64,000 nt of DNA from Pantoea sp. Ep11b (GTDB lineage: Bacteria; Pseudomonadota; Gammaproteobacteria; Enterobacterales; Enterobacteriaceae): the NCBI RefSeq assembly GCF_040783975.1, contig NZ_CP160631.1:3782001-3846000 (forward strand), in the 5' to 3' direction. Below are positions 19,366 through 28,381 of the stretch, piece after piece. A program made the translations under genes and the position numbers. Below the pieces are notes generated by a model. The model was not told where the DNA came from. It worked only from the letters and a program-made list of their open reading frames with translations, and did not search any database. How positions within the stretch are numbered: the stretch's first letter is position 1; each line of letters begins with the position of its first letter.

Positions 19366-19718
19366 CCCGCCGCCAGATAGGTGCCGGGCATGAAGATGCG
19401 GCCCGGCGCTATCTGGAGCAGGCTGGCCTGAAATGGGTCGCCAGCAATGTTCACTTTCATCATGGTGAACTTGACCTGATTATGCGTGACGGGCACTGTT
19501 GGGTGTTTGTGGAAGTCCGCTACCGTCGCGACGCGCGTTATGGTGGCGCACTCGCCAGCATAACCCGGAATAAACAACAAAAGCTGCTGCGCGCTGCCGC
19601 TCTCTGGCTGGCGCAACGCGGCGGCAGTTTTGAAACAGTGAATTGCCGTTTCGATATCATCGCCATTACCGGCACGGCGCTTGAATGGCTGCCGAATGCC
19701 TTTAATGCAGACGTTTAG
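19323..19718 (+). CDS. yraN: UPF0102 (YraN) nuclease-like protein
   Basis: A 131-residue restriction-endonuclease-like protein. The PD-(D/E)xK-type core is visible: [21 protein letters not shown], with Asp and Glu positioned for metal binding. Biochemical role not established. The ATG at 19323 overlaps the end of lpoA by 43 bp, suggesting translational coupling; a slightly longer reading is possible but lacks an aligned N-terminus. Downstream, diaA begins after 14 bp. Confidence 0.92.
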   Translation: MEPVSSGRNRTGQLTRRQIGAGHEDAARRYLEQAGLKWVASNVHFHHGELDLIMRDGHCWVFVEVRYRRDARYGGALASITRNKQQKLLRAAALWLAQRGGSFETVNCRFDIIAITGTALEWLPNAFNADV

Positions 19719-19732
19719 AACCAGGTGGTCGT

Positions 19733-20320
19733 GTGCAGGAAAGAATTAAAGCGTGTTTTACTGAAAGTATTCAGACCCAGATAGCCGCCGCCGAGGCATT
19801 GCCCGATGCCATCTCCCGTGCGGCCATGACGCTGGTACAGTCGTTACTCAATGGCAATAAAATCCTGAGCTGTGGCAACGGGGCCTCATCGGCCAATGCC
19901 CAGCATTTTGCCGCCAGCATGATCAATCGTTTTGAGACCGAACGCCCCAGCTTACCGGCGCTGGCGCTGAGTGCAGACAACGTGATGCTGACGGCAATCG
20001 GCAATGACCGGCTGCATGATGAAGTGTATGCCAAGCAGGTGCGCGCCCTGGGACAGGCTGGCGATGTACTGCTGGCGATCTCTACCCGCGGCAACACGCG
20101 TGACATTATCAAGGCGGTGGAAGCCGCAGTGACACGCGATATGACTATCGTTGCGCTAACCGGGTATGATGGCGGAGAGCTTGCCGGACTGCTGGGCCCG
20201 CAGGATGTGGAAATCCGTATTCCCTCTCATCGCAGTGCCCGGATTCAGGAGATGCATATGCTCACCGTGAATTGCCTGTGCGATCTGATCGATAACACTC
20301 TCTTTCCCCATCAGGAATGA
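19733..20320 (+). CDS. diaA: DnaA initiator-associating protein DiaA
   Basis: A 195-residue SIS-domain (phosphosugar isomerase-like) protein that binds DnaA and promotes ordered assembly at oriC. SIS motifs [19 protein letters not shown] and [13 protein letters not shown] are present. It is nearly identical to E. coli DiaA as recalled. The start is GTG at 19733 (protein begins [17 protein letters not shown]); the ribosome-binding site is weak, consistent with coupling to yraN. Confidence 0.95.
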   Translation: MQERIKACFTESIQTQIAAAEALPDAISRAAMTLVQSLLNGNKILSCGNGASSANAQHFAASMINRFETERPSLPALALSADNVMLTAIGNDRLHDEVYAKQVRALGQAGDVLLAISTRGNTRDIIKAVEAAVTRDMTIVALTGYDGGELAGLLGPQDVEIRIPSHRSARIQEMHMLTVNCLCDLIDNTLFPHQE

Positions 20321-20334
20321 ACGAAGGAGCACGA

Positions 20335-20907
20335 ATGAAAGCATTGAACGCTATAGCTATTCTGTTAACTGCCATGCTGCTGCAGGGCTGCGTTGCGGTC
20401 GTTGCGGGCGGAGCTGCCGTTGCGACCAAAACGGCGACCGATCCCCGCTCTGTCGGGACGCAGGTGGATGATGGCACGCTGGAGCTGCGCGTCACAAACG
20501 CGTTAGCTAAAGATCAGCAGATCAAAACCGATGCCCGCGTGATTGCCACGGCTTACCAGGGCAAAGTGCTGCTGACCGGTCAGGCACCGTCGCAGGAGAT
20601 TGCTAATCGCGCCAAACAGATCACGATGGGCGTTGATGGCGCAACCGAGGTGTATAACGAGATCCGTATCGGCCAGAAAGTGACGCTCGGCACCACCTCG
20701 TCCGACACCTGGATCACCACCAAAATCCGCTCACAGCTGCTGGGCAGCGATCAGGTGAAATCGTCTAACGTGAAGGTGACGACGGAGAATGGCGAAGTGT
20801 TCCTGCTGGGTCTGGTGACGCCACAGGAAGCGCAGGCAGCGGCCGATATTGCGAGCCGTGTCAGCGGCGTGAAGCACGTTACCACCGCATTCACCATGCT
20901 GAAGTAA
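20335..20907 (+). CDS. dolP: Outer-membrane lipoprotein DolP (YraP), dual BON domain
   Basis: A 190-residue outer-membrane lipoprotein. Signal peptide with lipobox LLQGC (Cys20), then two BON domains (about residues 45-115 and 120-190; GKVLLTGQAPSQ and GEVFLLGLVTPQEAQ mark them). E. coli DolP binds anionic phospholipid, supports outer-membrane integrity and is linked to NlpD-dependent AmiC activation. AAGGAGC precedes the ATG at 20335, 14 bp after diaA. A strong terminator follows. Confidence 0.95.
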   Translation: MKALNAIAILLTAMLLQGCVAVVAGGAAVATKTATDPRSVGTQVDDGTLELRVTNALAKDQQIKTDARVIATAYQGKVLLTGQAPSQEIANRAKQITMGVDGATEVYNEIRIGQKVTLGTTSSDTWITTKIRSQLLGSDQVKSSNVKVTTENGEVFLLGLVTPQEAQAAADIASRVSGVKHVTTAFTMLK

Positions 20908-20918
20908 TCGGCAGAAAG

Positions 20919-20948
20919 CAAAAAAGGCGGCCCTGGCCGCCTTTTTTA
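20919..20948 (+). terminator. Terminator of lpoA-yraN-diaA-dolP (bidirectional)
   Basis: A-run, stem AGGCGGCC / GGCCGCCT with a minimal CT loop, then TTTTTT. A-rich and T-rich flanks let it also serve yhaK on the opposite strand. Confidence 0.9.
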
Positions 20949-20959
20949 TTGCCTGTAAT

Positions 20960-21664
20960 TCAGACAGGAATGTCGATGATCAGCGCGCGGGTCGCTGTTT
21001 TCGCGGTCAGCTGCAACAGCTTCTCCTCCTGCAGGAACGCGCCGTCGCCGCAGCCCAGTTTTTCCTGATGGTCGGTGCCGGACATGGCCGTCAGCGATCC
21101 GTGAATCGACTGCAGATAGGCGCGTGGCCCTTGCAGGCGCAGCGCGTGCTGCTCACCGGGTGCCAGTTCAACCTGATAAATCCACACCTGCTGACGCAGT
21201 TGCAGACTCGCTTCCACGCCATCCGGCGAGGCGACCAGCTGCGACAGCTGCCCGTCGGCCAGCGCCATTTTCTGCATCCGTGGGTTTTCCCGCTCCGGGC
21301 AGGCGGCCAGCCAGAGCTGCATACGCGTCAGCGGACGCTCTTTGCTCAGGTTGATTTCCGTGTAACTGACCCCCGGCTGCGCAGAGAGCAGCAGCGCCTC
21401 CCCTTCCTGCACGCTGATGGTGTTGCCTTCGCTGTCGCGATACTCCGCTTCACCCTGCAGCACGATGTTCAGCACATCGACCTGGGGATAGGAGCGCGGC
21501 TGAAACGCCGCGCCCGGTGCCAGCACTTCCTGGTTCAGGACGCGCAGTGACGCGTAGCCCATCAGCTTTGGATCAAAATAGTGGCCAAAAGAGAAACTGT
21601 AGCGGGCCTGTAACCAGCCAAAATCGGCCTGGCCACATGCGGACGCGCTGCGTGTGGTGATCAT
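20960..21664 (-). CDS. yhaK: Pirin-like bicupin YhaK
   Basis: A 234-residue cytosolic pirin-family bicupin. ARYSFSFGHYFDPKLMGY and VLAPGAAFQPRSYPQVDVLNIVLQGEAEYRDS form the first cupin barrel. E. coli YhaK has been proposed as a marker or sensor of reactive oxygen or nitrogen species. It matches E. coli YhaK throughout. Divergent from yhaJ across 129 bp, as in E. coli where the LysR regulator is the neighbour. Confidence 0.94.
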   Translation of the reverse strand: MITTRSASACGQADFGWLQARYSFSFGHYFDPKLMGYASLRVLNQEVLAPGAAFQPRSYPQVDVLNIVLQGEAEYRDSEGNTISVQEGEALLLSAQPGVSYTEINLSKERPLTRMQLWLAACPERENPRMQKMALADGQLSQLVASPDGVEASLQLRQQVWIYQVELAPGEQHALRLQGPRAYLQSIHGSLTAMSGTDHQEKLGCGDGAFLQEEKLLQLTAKTATRALIIDIPV

Positions 21665-21793
21665 GATTTACCTCCGGCATCCGTTGACGAGGATCGGTCA
21701 CGGACTCTATACCCTCATGGTAAAAGTCTGGACGCCGGATTGTTAGCCAGTTAATCTGCCCGGCATGTTCAAATTTCCTGACAGAGAACCGGG

Positions 21794-22693
21794 ATGGCTA
21801 AAGAGCGTGCGTTAACCCTTGAATCTTTACGTGTGATGGATGCGATCGATCGGCGAGGCAGTTTTGCCGCCGCCGCGGATGAACTGGGCCGCGTCCCCTC
21901 CGCCCTCAGCTACACCATGCAGAAGCTGGAAGAGGAGCTGGATGTGGTGCTGTTTGACCGTTCCGGTCATCGCACCAAATTCACGAACGTGGGACGCATG
22001 CTGCTGGAGCGTGGCCGGGTGCTGCTGGAAGCCGCCGATAAACTCACCACCGACGCGGAAGCGCTGGCGCGCGGCTGGGAGACCCACCTGACCATCGTAA
22101 CCGAAGCGCTGGTGCCGGTGGAGGCACTGTTTCCGCTGGTCACGCGGCTGGCCGACAAGGCCAACACGCAGTTTTCGCTGGTTACCGAAGTGCTGGCGGG
22201 GGCCTGGGAGCGGCTGGAACAGGGTCGCGCCGACATCGTGATCGCGCCGGATATGCACTTCCGCGCCTCCACCGAGATCAATACCCGCAAGCTCTACACC
22301 ATGATGAGTGTCTATGTCGCCAGCGCCGATCACCCGATTCACAACGAGCCTGAACCGCAGTCAGAAGTGACGCGGGTGAAATACCGTGGCATTGCGGTGG
22401 CAGACACCGCCCGAGAGCGGCCGGTGCTGACCGTGCAGCTGCTGGATAAGCAGCAGCGCCTGACCGTGAGCAGTATGGATGACAAGCGCCGCGCGCTGCT
22501 GGCGGGCCTGGGCGTCGCGACCATGCCCTATTCGTTAGTGGAGCAGGATATTGCCGAAGGTCGCCTGCGGGTGGTCAGCCCGGAGTATACCCGCGAGGTC
22601 GATATTATTATGGCGTGGCGGCGTGACAGCATGGGCGAAGCCAAATCCTGGTGTCTGCGTGAGATCCCGCGCCTGCTGGCGAAAAAAAACTGA
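21794..22693 (+). CDS. yhaJ: LysR-family transcriptional regulator YhaJ
   Basis: A 299-residue LysR-type regulator: N-terminal winged helix (SLRVMDAIDRRGSFAAAADELGRV, about residues 10-33) and a periplasmic-binding-like effector domain ending LCLREIPRLL-like. The first 100 residues are almost identical to E. coli YhaJ, which responds to aromatic compounds and in pathogenic strains controls type III secretion. The convergent regulator gene ends 3 bp away with no terminator between. Confidence 0.94.
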   Translation: MAKERALTLESLRVMDAIDRRGSFAAAADELGRVPSALSYTMQKLEEELDVVLFDRSGHRTKFTNVGRMLLERGRVLLEAADKLTTDAEALARGWETHLTIVTEALVPVEALFPLVTRLADKANTQFSLVTEVLAGAWERLEQGRADIVIAPDMHFRASTEINTRKLYTMMSVYVASADHPIHNEPEPQSEVTRVKYRGIAVADTARERPVLTVQLLDKQQRLTVSSMDDKRRALLAGLGVATMPYSLVEQDIAEGRLRVVSPEYTREVDIIMAWRRDSMGEAKSWCLREIPRLLAKKN

Positions 22694-22696
22694 TAC

Positions 22697-24607
22697 TCAG
22701 GGGCGGCTCAGACAATCCATTGCGACCGCCCTGAAGCTGCTGAAATCGGTGCAGTCCCGCAGGCGGGTCATCGCCCTTTCACGCAGAAACGTCACAAACA
22801 GATCGTAGATCGCCATCGCCTCTTCATACTCACTTTTGCTGATCGCCAGCAGGAAAATCACATAGGCGGTGTCGTCGCCCCAGGCGATCCCCTGCGGGGC
22901 CAGCACCGTGCAGACCACGGTTTTCTTTGCCAGCAGCCCCAGCGAGTGCGGCAGCGCAATGCCTTCGCCGAGCATGGTGCTGACAATCGCCTCACGCTCC
23001 TCCACCGACGGACAGAACGCCGCATCCACGAATCCCTCCGCCTCCAGCTGGTCGCACAGCTGGCGAAACAGCGCAGAGCGGGTCATGGGTCGATCAACAA
23101 TATGGAAATGCTGAGCATCAAAAAATTTCGCCAGCATATAGGGACGGGTGCGATCGACCAGCACCAGTTTGCCAATCTGCTCCAGTTGAAAACCGGTGGG
23201 AAACGGCGACATGACCACCACCGGCTTCTCTTTTTCGCTGAGCCGGATGGTCGAGATCACAAAATCCTCTTCGATGCGGCTGCGCGCCTCATATTCACGC
23301 TGTGACAGCCGTGCCGTGACCTGCAGCTGCGGATAGCGGCGCAGCAGCATCGCCTCGATCATCCGCAGCGTGGAGTTGCCGCTGTCGCACACCAGCAGCA
23401 CCTGCGGATGGCGCTGATAGCCGACATCATAGTGGCGCTCCAGCCCGACACCGATGTGCAGCACCAGAAAGCCAATCTCATTCTCGCTGATCACATAAGG
23501 GGTATATTTCCCCCAGCTGGTTACCGCCGCCAGAGTGACATCATAGGCCATCGGGTAGTGCTGCTTGATGTTACTGAGCAGCGGATTGGGAATGTGAATC
23601 TGATAGCGTACCCGGGTAATCATGGTCTTGATGTGGGTAAGCAGATCGGCACGCAGCTGCTGGTCGTTCTGCAGATTGAAGTTGTAGTGGGTGTTGATAA
23701 AGCTGAGCAGATAATCCACCAGCGCATCGCCATCATCTGCGTTGATCGCGCTGGGGGCCACCGCCTGAATCCGCCGCGCCGCAATGTTAATCCGCAGCCA
23801 GTGCTCTTCGGCCGGGGAGATCGGTTTACTGACCAGCGGTCGCATCAGCGTGATCAGCTGATGTGCGGCTTCACGCTCCTCATCGCCAATCTCTTCGGCA
23901 CCCGGATCGTTAAGCGGATAGCCTTCGCTGATACGCCGCACCGCTACGGCGCAGTAGATCCGCAGGTAGCGCTCCCCCTCATCACTGAGCCGGATGTTAT
24001 GCCGGGCGAAACAGCGCTGCAGCAGCGGGCGCAGCGTCTCCAGTATGCCGCTGTTCAGCGCCTCGATGGTCAGCAGCGGGCTCTCCGGCTGCACCTGATC
24101 GATTTGCCACAGCAGGTCGGTCAGACAGGTGCGGATCGCCACTTCGCTGCCAAACAGCTTCATGCCGTAATGCGGCTTGCTCTCGATCGTCAGGTGATAG
24201 CGCCCCAGCCATTCGCGCACTTCGGCCATATCATTCTGCAGGGTGGCGCGGCTGACAAACCACTCTTCGGCCAGCTCCTCCAGCTTCAGCGAATAGGCGG
24301 CGGTGAGAAAGCGGGTCAGCAGATAACGGACCCGATCCGGTGCGGTTCGCGGCACCCGCAGCGGCGACGCACTGTGCTGTTGCAGATGCTGAAAACGCTG
24401 CGCATCCTCAATCTTCAGCTGATAGCCCGCGCCGCGATTCAGGATAAACTGCGCGCCATGCTCTGCCAGCAGCGCATTCAGCGCCGTAATGTCGGTGCGC
24501 ACGGTTCGTGTCGAGACCGCAAAGCGCCGCGCCAGCTCATCCTGAGGCAGCGTTTCGTTTTGCAGGGCATCGAACAGTTGCGCAAGGCGCTGATTGGGAA
24601 ATCTCAC
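22697..24607 (-). CDS. PRD/EIIB/EIIA-containing transcriptional regulator of the cassette (MtlR/LicR/BglG type)
   Basis: A 636-residue PTS-sensing regulator starting at GTG 24607. Order of domains: HTH_11-like DNA-binding domain (1-60), second helix-turn-helix of Mga/HTH type (about 95-150), PRD1 (about 175-285), PRD2 (about 295-395), an EIIB-like domain (401-490) with Cys407 in LLVCDSGNST, and a fructose/mannitol-type EIIA domain (about 500-636) with the active-site His554 in ALPHS. PRD2 keeps both His (H325 in LLTHIK, H384 in LVLHIG). In PRD1 the matching positions read Cys219 (IYCAV) and Asn274 (RINIAA). HTH at the front indicates a DNA-binding activator, not an RNA antiterminator. It is the last cassette gene, 105 bp after the aldolase. 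Confidence 0.85.
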   Translation of the reverse strand: MRFPNQRLAQLFDALQNETLPQDELARRFAVSTRTVRTDITALNALLAEHGAQFILNRGAGYQLKIEDAQRFQHLQQHSASPLRVPRTAPDRVRYLLTRFLTAAYSLKLEELAEEWFVSRATLQNDMAEVREWLGRYHLTIESKPHYGMKLFGSEVAIRTCLTDLLWQIDQVQPESPLLTIEALNSGILETLRPLLQRCFARHNIRLSDEGERYLRIYCAVAVRRISEGYPLNDPGAEEIGDEEREAAHQLITLMRPLVSKPISPAEEHWLRINIAARRIQAVAPSAINADDGDALVDYLLSFINTHYNFNLQNDQQLRADLLTHIKTMITRVRYQIHIPNPLLSNIKQHYPMAYDVTLAAVTSWGKYTPYVISENEIGFLVLHIGVGLERHYDVGYQRHPQVLLVCDSGNSTLRMIEAMLLRRYPQLQVTARLSQREYEARSRIEEDFVISTIRLSEKEKPVVVMSPFPTGFQLEQIGKLVLVDRTRPYMLAKFFDAQHFHIVDRPMTRSALFRQLCDQLEAEGFVDAAFCPSVEEREAIVSTMLGEGIALPHSLGLLAKKTVVCTVLAPQGIAWGDDTAYVIFLLAISKSEYEEAMAIYDLFVTFLRERAMTRLRDCTDFSSFRAVAMDCLSRP

Positions 24608-24633
24608 AAGCGTTACCTGTTAGCAGACAAAAG

Positions 24634-24642
24634 GTGGAAATC
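24634..24642. promoter_or_regulatory. Possible regulator-binding half-site upstream of the regulator gene
   Basis: GTGGAAATC lies in the 105-bp gap before the regulator gene. The same 9-mer, in the same orientation relative to the downstream gene, is the right arm of an inverted repeat upstream of the cassette's first gene (30372-30380). A chance match is possible; this is a candidate autoregulatory element only. Confidence 0.25.
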
Positions 24643-24712
24643 AGCCTACGGCGATCGTCGCGCAACGTCCATGCTGCGCGATCGTGCCGGGGCGGTTCGA
24701 TCGTATCGATCC

Positions 24713-25453
24713 TCAGGCCAGCAATGTTTTAGAGATGGCCAGCAGCTGCCGCACATCCTCCACGCGCGTCTCGCCACTGGCCTGGTCGATGATCGAACTA
24801 TAAACGTGCGGGATCACTTTACTGACGCCGGACTCCAGCGCAATACGGACGATCTCACCGAAGTTTTCCAGATCGATGCCGCCGGTCGGCTCCAGCCAGA
24901 AATCCTGCTTTGCGCACGCCTCCGCCACGGCGCGATACTCCGCCACCGCCTGCAGCCCGCCCATCGGAAAATATTTCACCGAGCTGCCGCCCATATCCTG
25001 CAGCATCGCGATGGCGGTTTCGACCGGTACGATCCCGTCCCGCTGTTTTGCGCTGCGTGGCCCGGTGGAAATTTTTACCCGACCCGGCGTGCCGGTCGGT
25101 GAAATCAGGCCGTTCACCACCGTCTGCGACTGGCCCAGCAGGGCGCGGCTGGTGGCGACGCCGGTAAAGACCTGGTTTACATGCTGCGGTTGCAGCACCG
25201 CCGCGATCTCACTCACCATCTGTGACTGATTAGGATCGCCCGCGCCCAGCCCGATCGAGAGCGCGTTGTCGATCAGCGCGGCATACTCGCGCATATCGGC
25301 GATCGCGGCCGCGTTGCTGGCGTAGTTTTTCGACAGTACGCCCACCAGCACATGCCCTTCTGCCGCCTGCCAGATGGCGTGCGCATTCTCTTTTGATCCT
25401 GCCAGCACATTCAGGCAGAGACGATCCTGATAAAAATGGGGGGTCAGCGTCAT
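24713..25453 (-). CDS. KDGP aldolase family protein (DgaF/EF_0839 type)
   Basis: A 246-residue class I aldolase-like TIM-barrel protein. Lys160 in GGSSVKYFPMGG corresponds to the Schiff-base Lys of KDPG aldolase (KFFP motif), and LEPTGGID at about 188-195 matches the conserved phosphate/carboxylate loop. In Salmonella DgaF cleaves 2-keto-3-deoxygluconate-6-phosphate to pyruvate and glyceraldehyde-3-phosphate; the same reaction is likely here. The start overlaps the stop of the PLP-lyase gene by 4 bp, so the two final enzymes are coupled. Confidence 0.82.
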   Translation of the reverse strand: MTLTPHFYQDRLCLNVLAGSKENAHAIWQAAEGHVLVGVLSKNYASNAAAIADMREYAALIDNALSIGLGAGDPNQSQMVSEIAAVLQPQHVNQVFTGVATSRALLGQSQTVVNGLISPTGTPGRVKISTGPRSAKQRDGIVPVETAIAMLQDMGGSSVKYFPMGGLQAVAEYRAVAEACAKQDFWLEPTGGIDLENFGEIVRIALESGVSKVIPHVYSSIIDQASGETRVEDVRQLLAISKTLLA

Positions 25454-26571
25454 GCGTGGTTTTCTCCGTTTAACAGCGCCTGGATGCGGGTAAAGATGGT
25501 ATTCAGCTGATCGGCGCTGACGCTGCGGACGTCCGCTTCGATGATCCCTTCGTTGGCTTTGTAGCCGCGGAAGTAGATCGCCACGTCGCCCTTTTTCAGC
25601 GCCTGCACCAGATCGCCGGTGCGGTGCGGGATCGCGGCTTCATCGAAGGCGATCTCCGTGCGGGCGATATCGCGCCCGGCCCCGTCCCACACCACTCGGG
25701 CCGTCACGCCGTGCAGGCTGTTGAGCTGCTCAATAAACGGCGTCATTTTTTCCACCATCTGCGCGCCGCTGATCTTCGGCTGCGTCAGATAGCTTTCGAT
25801 GGCCTGGGTCAGCCCCAGAATGCCCTCTTTGCCGACTTTCATCGCCCGGCCAATACCGTTGCTCTGACGCTTCACCCATTCGACATACTGATGCCTGCCG
25901 ATCACCAGTCCGCTGGTCGGCCCTTCGATCGCTTTGGCACCGCTATAGATCACCAGATCCGCGCCCGCCGCGTAGTAGCAGTACAGATCCTCTTCTGCGG
26001 CAGCATCGACGATCAATGGCACGCCGTGCTCGCGCGCTACGGCGGCAGCCTGCGCCACATCAAGATGGCTCTTCTGCACGCAGTGGTGCGATTTTACATA
26101 GAGGATGGCTGCGGTCTGTGGTGTGATCGCCGCGGCGAGCTGAGCGGCTGAGCATTCGTTGCTGTAGCCTGCCTCTACCAGCACTCCGCCGCCCAGCGCC
26201 ACCATACTTCCCACCGGCGCGCCATAGTTCACGTTGTGCCCTTTCGGCACCACAATCTGATGCGGAACGGTCAGCGGCGCAGCATGCAGATTATCCAGCA
26301 GCCAGTCGTTATCTTTGACAATCACCGCCGCCACGCTCTGGGCGATACCGGCCGAGGCGCAGGAGACCACCAGCGCGTTCTCCACCTTCAGCAGATCGGC
26401 GATATGGGCGCCCGTCTTATCCACCAGATCGTTCATTTCGAAGTAGTGATCGAGGCCATATTTCACCGTGTCGATTACCTCACTCGACGGCGTGGAGACA
26501 CCGAGGATCGTCATACGGCCAGAGGCGTTAATCACCGGCTTCAGGCCATACTTTTCATAAACCGAATTCAT
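25450..26571 (-). CDS. DgaE/SelA-like PLP-dependent ammonia-lyase (D-glucosaminate-6-phosphate ammonia-lyase type)
   Basis: A 373-residue fold-type I PLP enzyme of the SelA/DgaE group. INASGRMTILGVS opens the protein; Asp189 (IVDAAAEED) should contact the PLP nitrogen and Lys213 (SGAKAIEGP) is the expected cofactor Lys. Salmonella DgaE removes ammonia from D-glucosaminate-6-phosphate to give the 2-keto-3-deoxy sugar acid phosphate. The start at 26571 has GAAGGAG seven bases upstream; an earlier in-frame start would enlarge the overlap. As chosen, the gene overlaps the amidohydrolase by 17 bp. The exact substrate is inferred from family only. Confidence 0.82.
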   Translation of the reverse strand: MNSVYEKYGLKPVINASGRMTILGVSTPSSEVIDTVKYGLDHYFEMNDLVDKTGAHIADLLKVENALVVSCASAGIAQSVAAVIVKDNDWLLDNLHAAPLTVPHQIVVPKGHNVNYGAPVGSMVALGGGVLVEAGYSNECSAAQLAAAITPQTAAILYVKSHHCVQKSHLDVAQAAAVAREHGVPLIVDAAAEEDLYCYYAAGADLVIYSGAKAIEGPTSGLVIGRHQYVEWVKRQSNGIGRAMKVGKEGILGLTQAIESYLTQPKISGAQMVEKMTPFIEQLNSLHGVTARVVWDGAGRDIARTEIAFDEAAIPHRTGDLVQALKKGDVAIYFRGYKANEGIIEADVRSVSADQLNTIFTRIQALLNGENHA

Positions 26572-27685
26572 GCGCGGCTCCTTCTTCAGTCGCAAACCAC
26601 TCTCCGGCGACCACGGCCGCCAGCGGGATCAGATGTTTGTCACCGGCCACCTGTTCACCTTCTGAATCGATGAAGGGCCGGATCGCCTGGTTAACGCTAA
26701 ATACCGTCAGATCGGCGTCATAACCCACTTTCAGCTGGCCTTTACGCTGCAGGTGAAGTCCTGCGGCCGCCCTGACCGTGACGCAGTCGATGACCTGCGG
26801 CAGCGTCATGCCAACGCTGAAAAACTTCGACATGACATGCGCCAGACTGTGCACCGGCCCGGCCATGCGATTGCGGCAGTAGATGTCTGAGCTGATGGTG
26901 TCGGGCAGAATGCCCTGCGCGATCGCCGTCCGGGCGACCTCAAAGCTGAAACTGGCGCTGCCGTGACCGACATCAAGCCGGACACCGCGCGCAATGGCCT
27001 GCTTTACCGCCACTTTCAGTTCGCCCTGCGGTGTCAGAATGCGGTTGGGCTTGCCGTTAAAGCAGTGAGTAATGATGTCGCCGGTGGTGAGCAGATCCAC
27101 AATCTGGTCGAGATCGGGCGGATTGTTACCAATATGCACCATCAGCGGCAGCCCGCCGCTCTCCTGCTGGATCGCTTTGGCCTTTATCAGCGGCTGCACG
27201 CCATTTTTACCGACCACGCTACTGCTGATACGCGCCTTGAGGCCGACAATAAAATCAGGCAGCCGTGTCACCGCCTGCTGCACCGCCTCGCCATCGATCT
27301 GCGTCATATCGGCCAGCTCGTTCTGGGTGACGATGCCGGTACGGGCGATATTGATCAGCGCATAGACCTGCGTCGTGGCCGTGCGCGTCAGCCGGTAAAA
27401 GTCATCAATGTGATCTGCGCCGGTGCTGCCTGCATCGACGACCGTCGTGACGCCGTGCGCCACGCCAATCGCATCCGCCTCATCATGGTAAATCGGGGAT
27501 TTGGGATAACAGTGAACATGGGAGTCGATCCAGCCCGCGCTGAGATAGAAGCGGCCCGCCAGGTTGCGCTCGCGGCGGGCGCGGCCCTGCACATGGCCTA
27601 TCGCCGCGATGCGGCCATCCTGTAGCGCAATATCGACCACCTGCTCATCGCAGAGGCGCGCGGCGCGGATAATTAAATCGTACAT
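26555..27685 (-). CDS. Amidohydrolase/deacetylase family metallohydrolase (EF_0837/AHA_3915 type)
   Basis: A 376-residue amidohydrolase-superfamily enzyme with the full binuclear metal set: H56 and H58 (DSHVH), K150 as likely carboxylated Lys (GLKAR), H184 (MVHIG), H207 (THCFN) and D267 (SSDIY). It has been annotated as dihydroorotase- or deacetylase-like in related cassettes. Given the ammonia-lyase and aldolase downstream, it probably removes an acyl group from, or opens a ring in, a 2-amino sugar acid. AAGGAG lies before the ATG at 27685. It overlaps the lyase gene by 17 bp. Confidence 0.83.
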   Translation of the reverse strand: MYDLIIRAARLCDEQVVDIALQDGRIAAIGHVQGRARRERNLAGRFYLSAGWIDSHVHCYPKSPIYHDEADAIGVAHGVTTVVDAGSTGADHIDDFYRLTRTATTQVYALINIARTGIVTQNELADMTQIDGEAVQQAVTRLPDFIVGLKARISSSVVGKNGVQPLIKAKAIQQESGGLPLMVHIGNNPPDLDQIVDLLTTGDIITHCFNGKPNRILTPQGELKVAVKQAIARGVRLDVGHGSASFSFEVARTAIAQGILPDTISSDIYCRNRMAGPVHSLAHVMSKFFSVGMTLPQVIDCVTVRAAAGLHLQRKGQLKVGYDADLTVFSVNQAIRPFIDSEGEQVAGDKHLIPLAAVVAGEWFATEEGAAHEFGL

Positions 27686-27728
27686 GGTTTCTCCTTAACG
27701 GCAGCCCGCTGCCGGGCTACCGGTGAGA

Positions 27729-28370
27729 TCAGAGCGCAATCGGGTAAATCGCACCCAGAATCATTGCGCCCAGAATCGCGCCGCCGGTAATCGGCTTGTG
27801 CCAGAGATAGAACAGCAGCGCGCCCAGCAGCGAACCCAGTCCAATCGGGATAGAGGCGCCCATCGCGGAGAGAATGATGAGCGGCCCCAGGAAGCGCCCG
27901 GAGGCGTTACCCGCGCCCATCATCACGTCAGCGCCGTAAGTCGAGTCGCTCTGATTGATGGTGAATTTACGTGCCAGAATTATCAGGTAGCCAATGGCCA
28001 GGCCGATCACCAGCCCGGTCGCCAGCGAGGCGGCGAAGTTTGCCACCGGAAAGATGATGCCTGCGCCCAGCAGCAGCGCCGGAACGCCCAGCCCGACACC
28101 GGTCTGAATCGCGCCGCCGATATCCAGGATGCCTACCAGCGAGCCTTCGATAATGCGGGCAAAGAGGAAGCTGGCCCCAAAGGCGGCGACCGCGCCATAG
28201 ACGCCGCTTTCCATGCCTGCGCGCAGCATCGAGACAAACGCCACTTCGTTAAACGCACCGATGCCGTAGAGGTAATACATGTGGGTTCCGGCAAAGACAC
28301 CCGAGGAGAGCAGGCCAACAAAGATCGGGAAAGACCAGTCTGCGTACCAGAAGCCTCTGTTTTCGTTCAT
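27729..28370 (-). CDS. DUF4310 family membrane protein
   Basis: A 213-residue very hydrophobic protein with about six transmembrane segments (around residues 13-35, 53-75, 83-105, 108-132, 155-185, 193-213) and glycine-rich helices (GLGVPALLLGAGIIFP; GLGSLLGALLFYLW). Pfam DUF4310; no established function. It starts 11 bp after the DUF4311 stop. Both small membrane proteins occur together in the cassette and are the best candidates for its permease. The spacing to the amidohydrolase is 43 bp, including a small hairpin at about 27703-27719. Confidence 0.82.
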   Translation of the reverse strand: MNENRGFWYADWSFPIFVGLLSSGVFAGTHMYYLYGIGAFNEVAFVSMLRAGMESGVYGAVAAFGASFLFARIIEGSLVGILDIGGAIQTGVGLGVPALLLGAGIIFPVANFAASLATGLVIGLAIGYLIILARKFTINQSDSTYGADVMMGAGNASGRFLGPLIILSAMGASIPIGLGSLLGALLFYLWHKPITGGAILGAMILGAIYPIAL

Positions 28371-28381
28371 CGCATCGCCCT

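Noticed and set aside
23408..25102. A 564-codon open frame on the plus strand opposite the cassette regulator and aldolase
   Set aside because: It mirrors the high-GC coding of the minus-strand genes, has no domain features, and the minus-strand proteins are clear family members.
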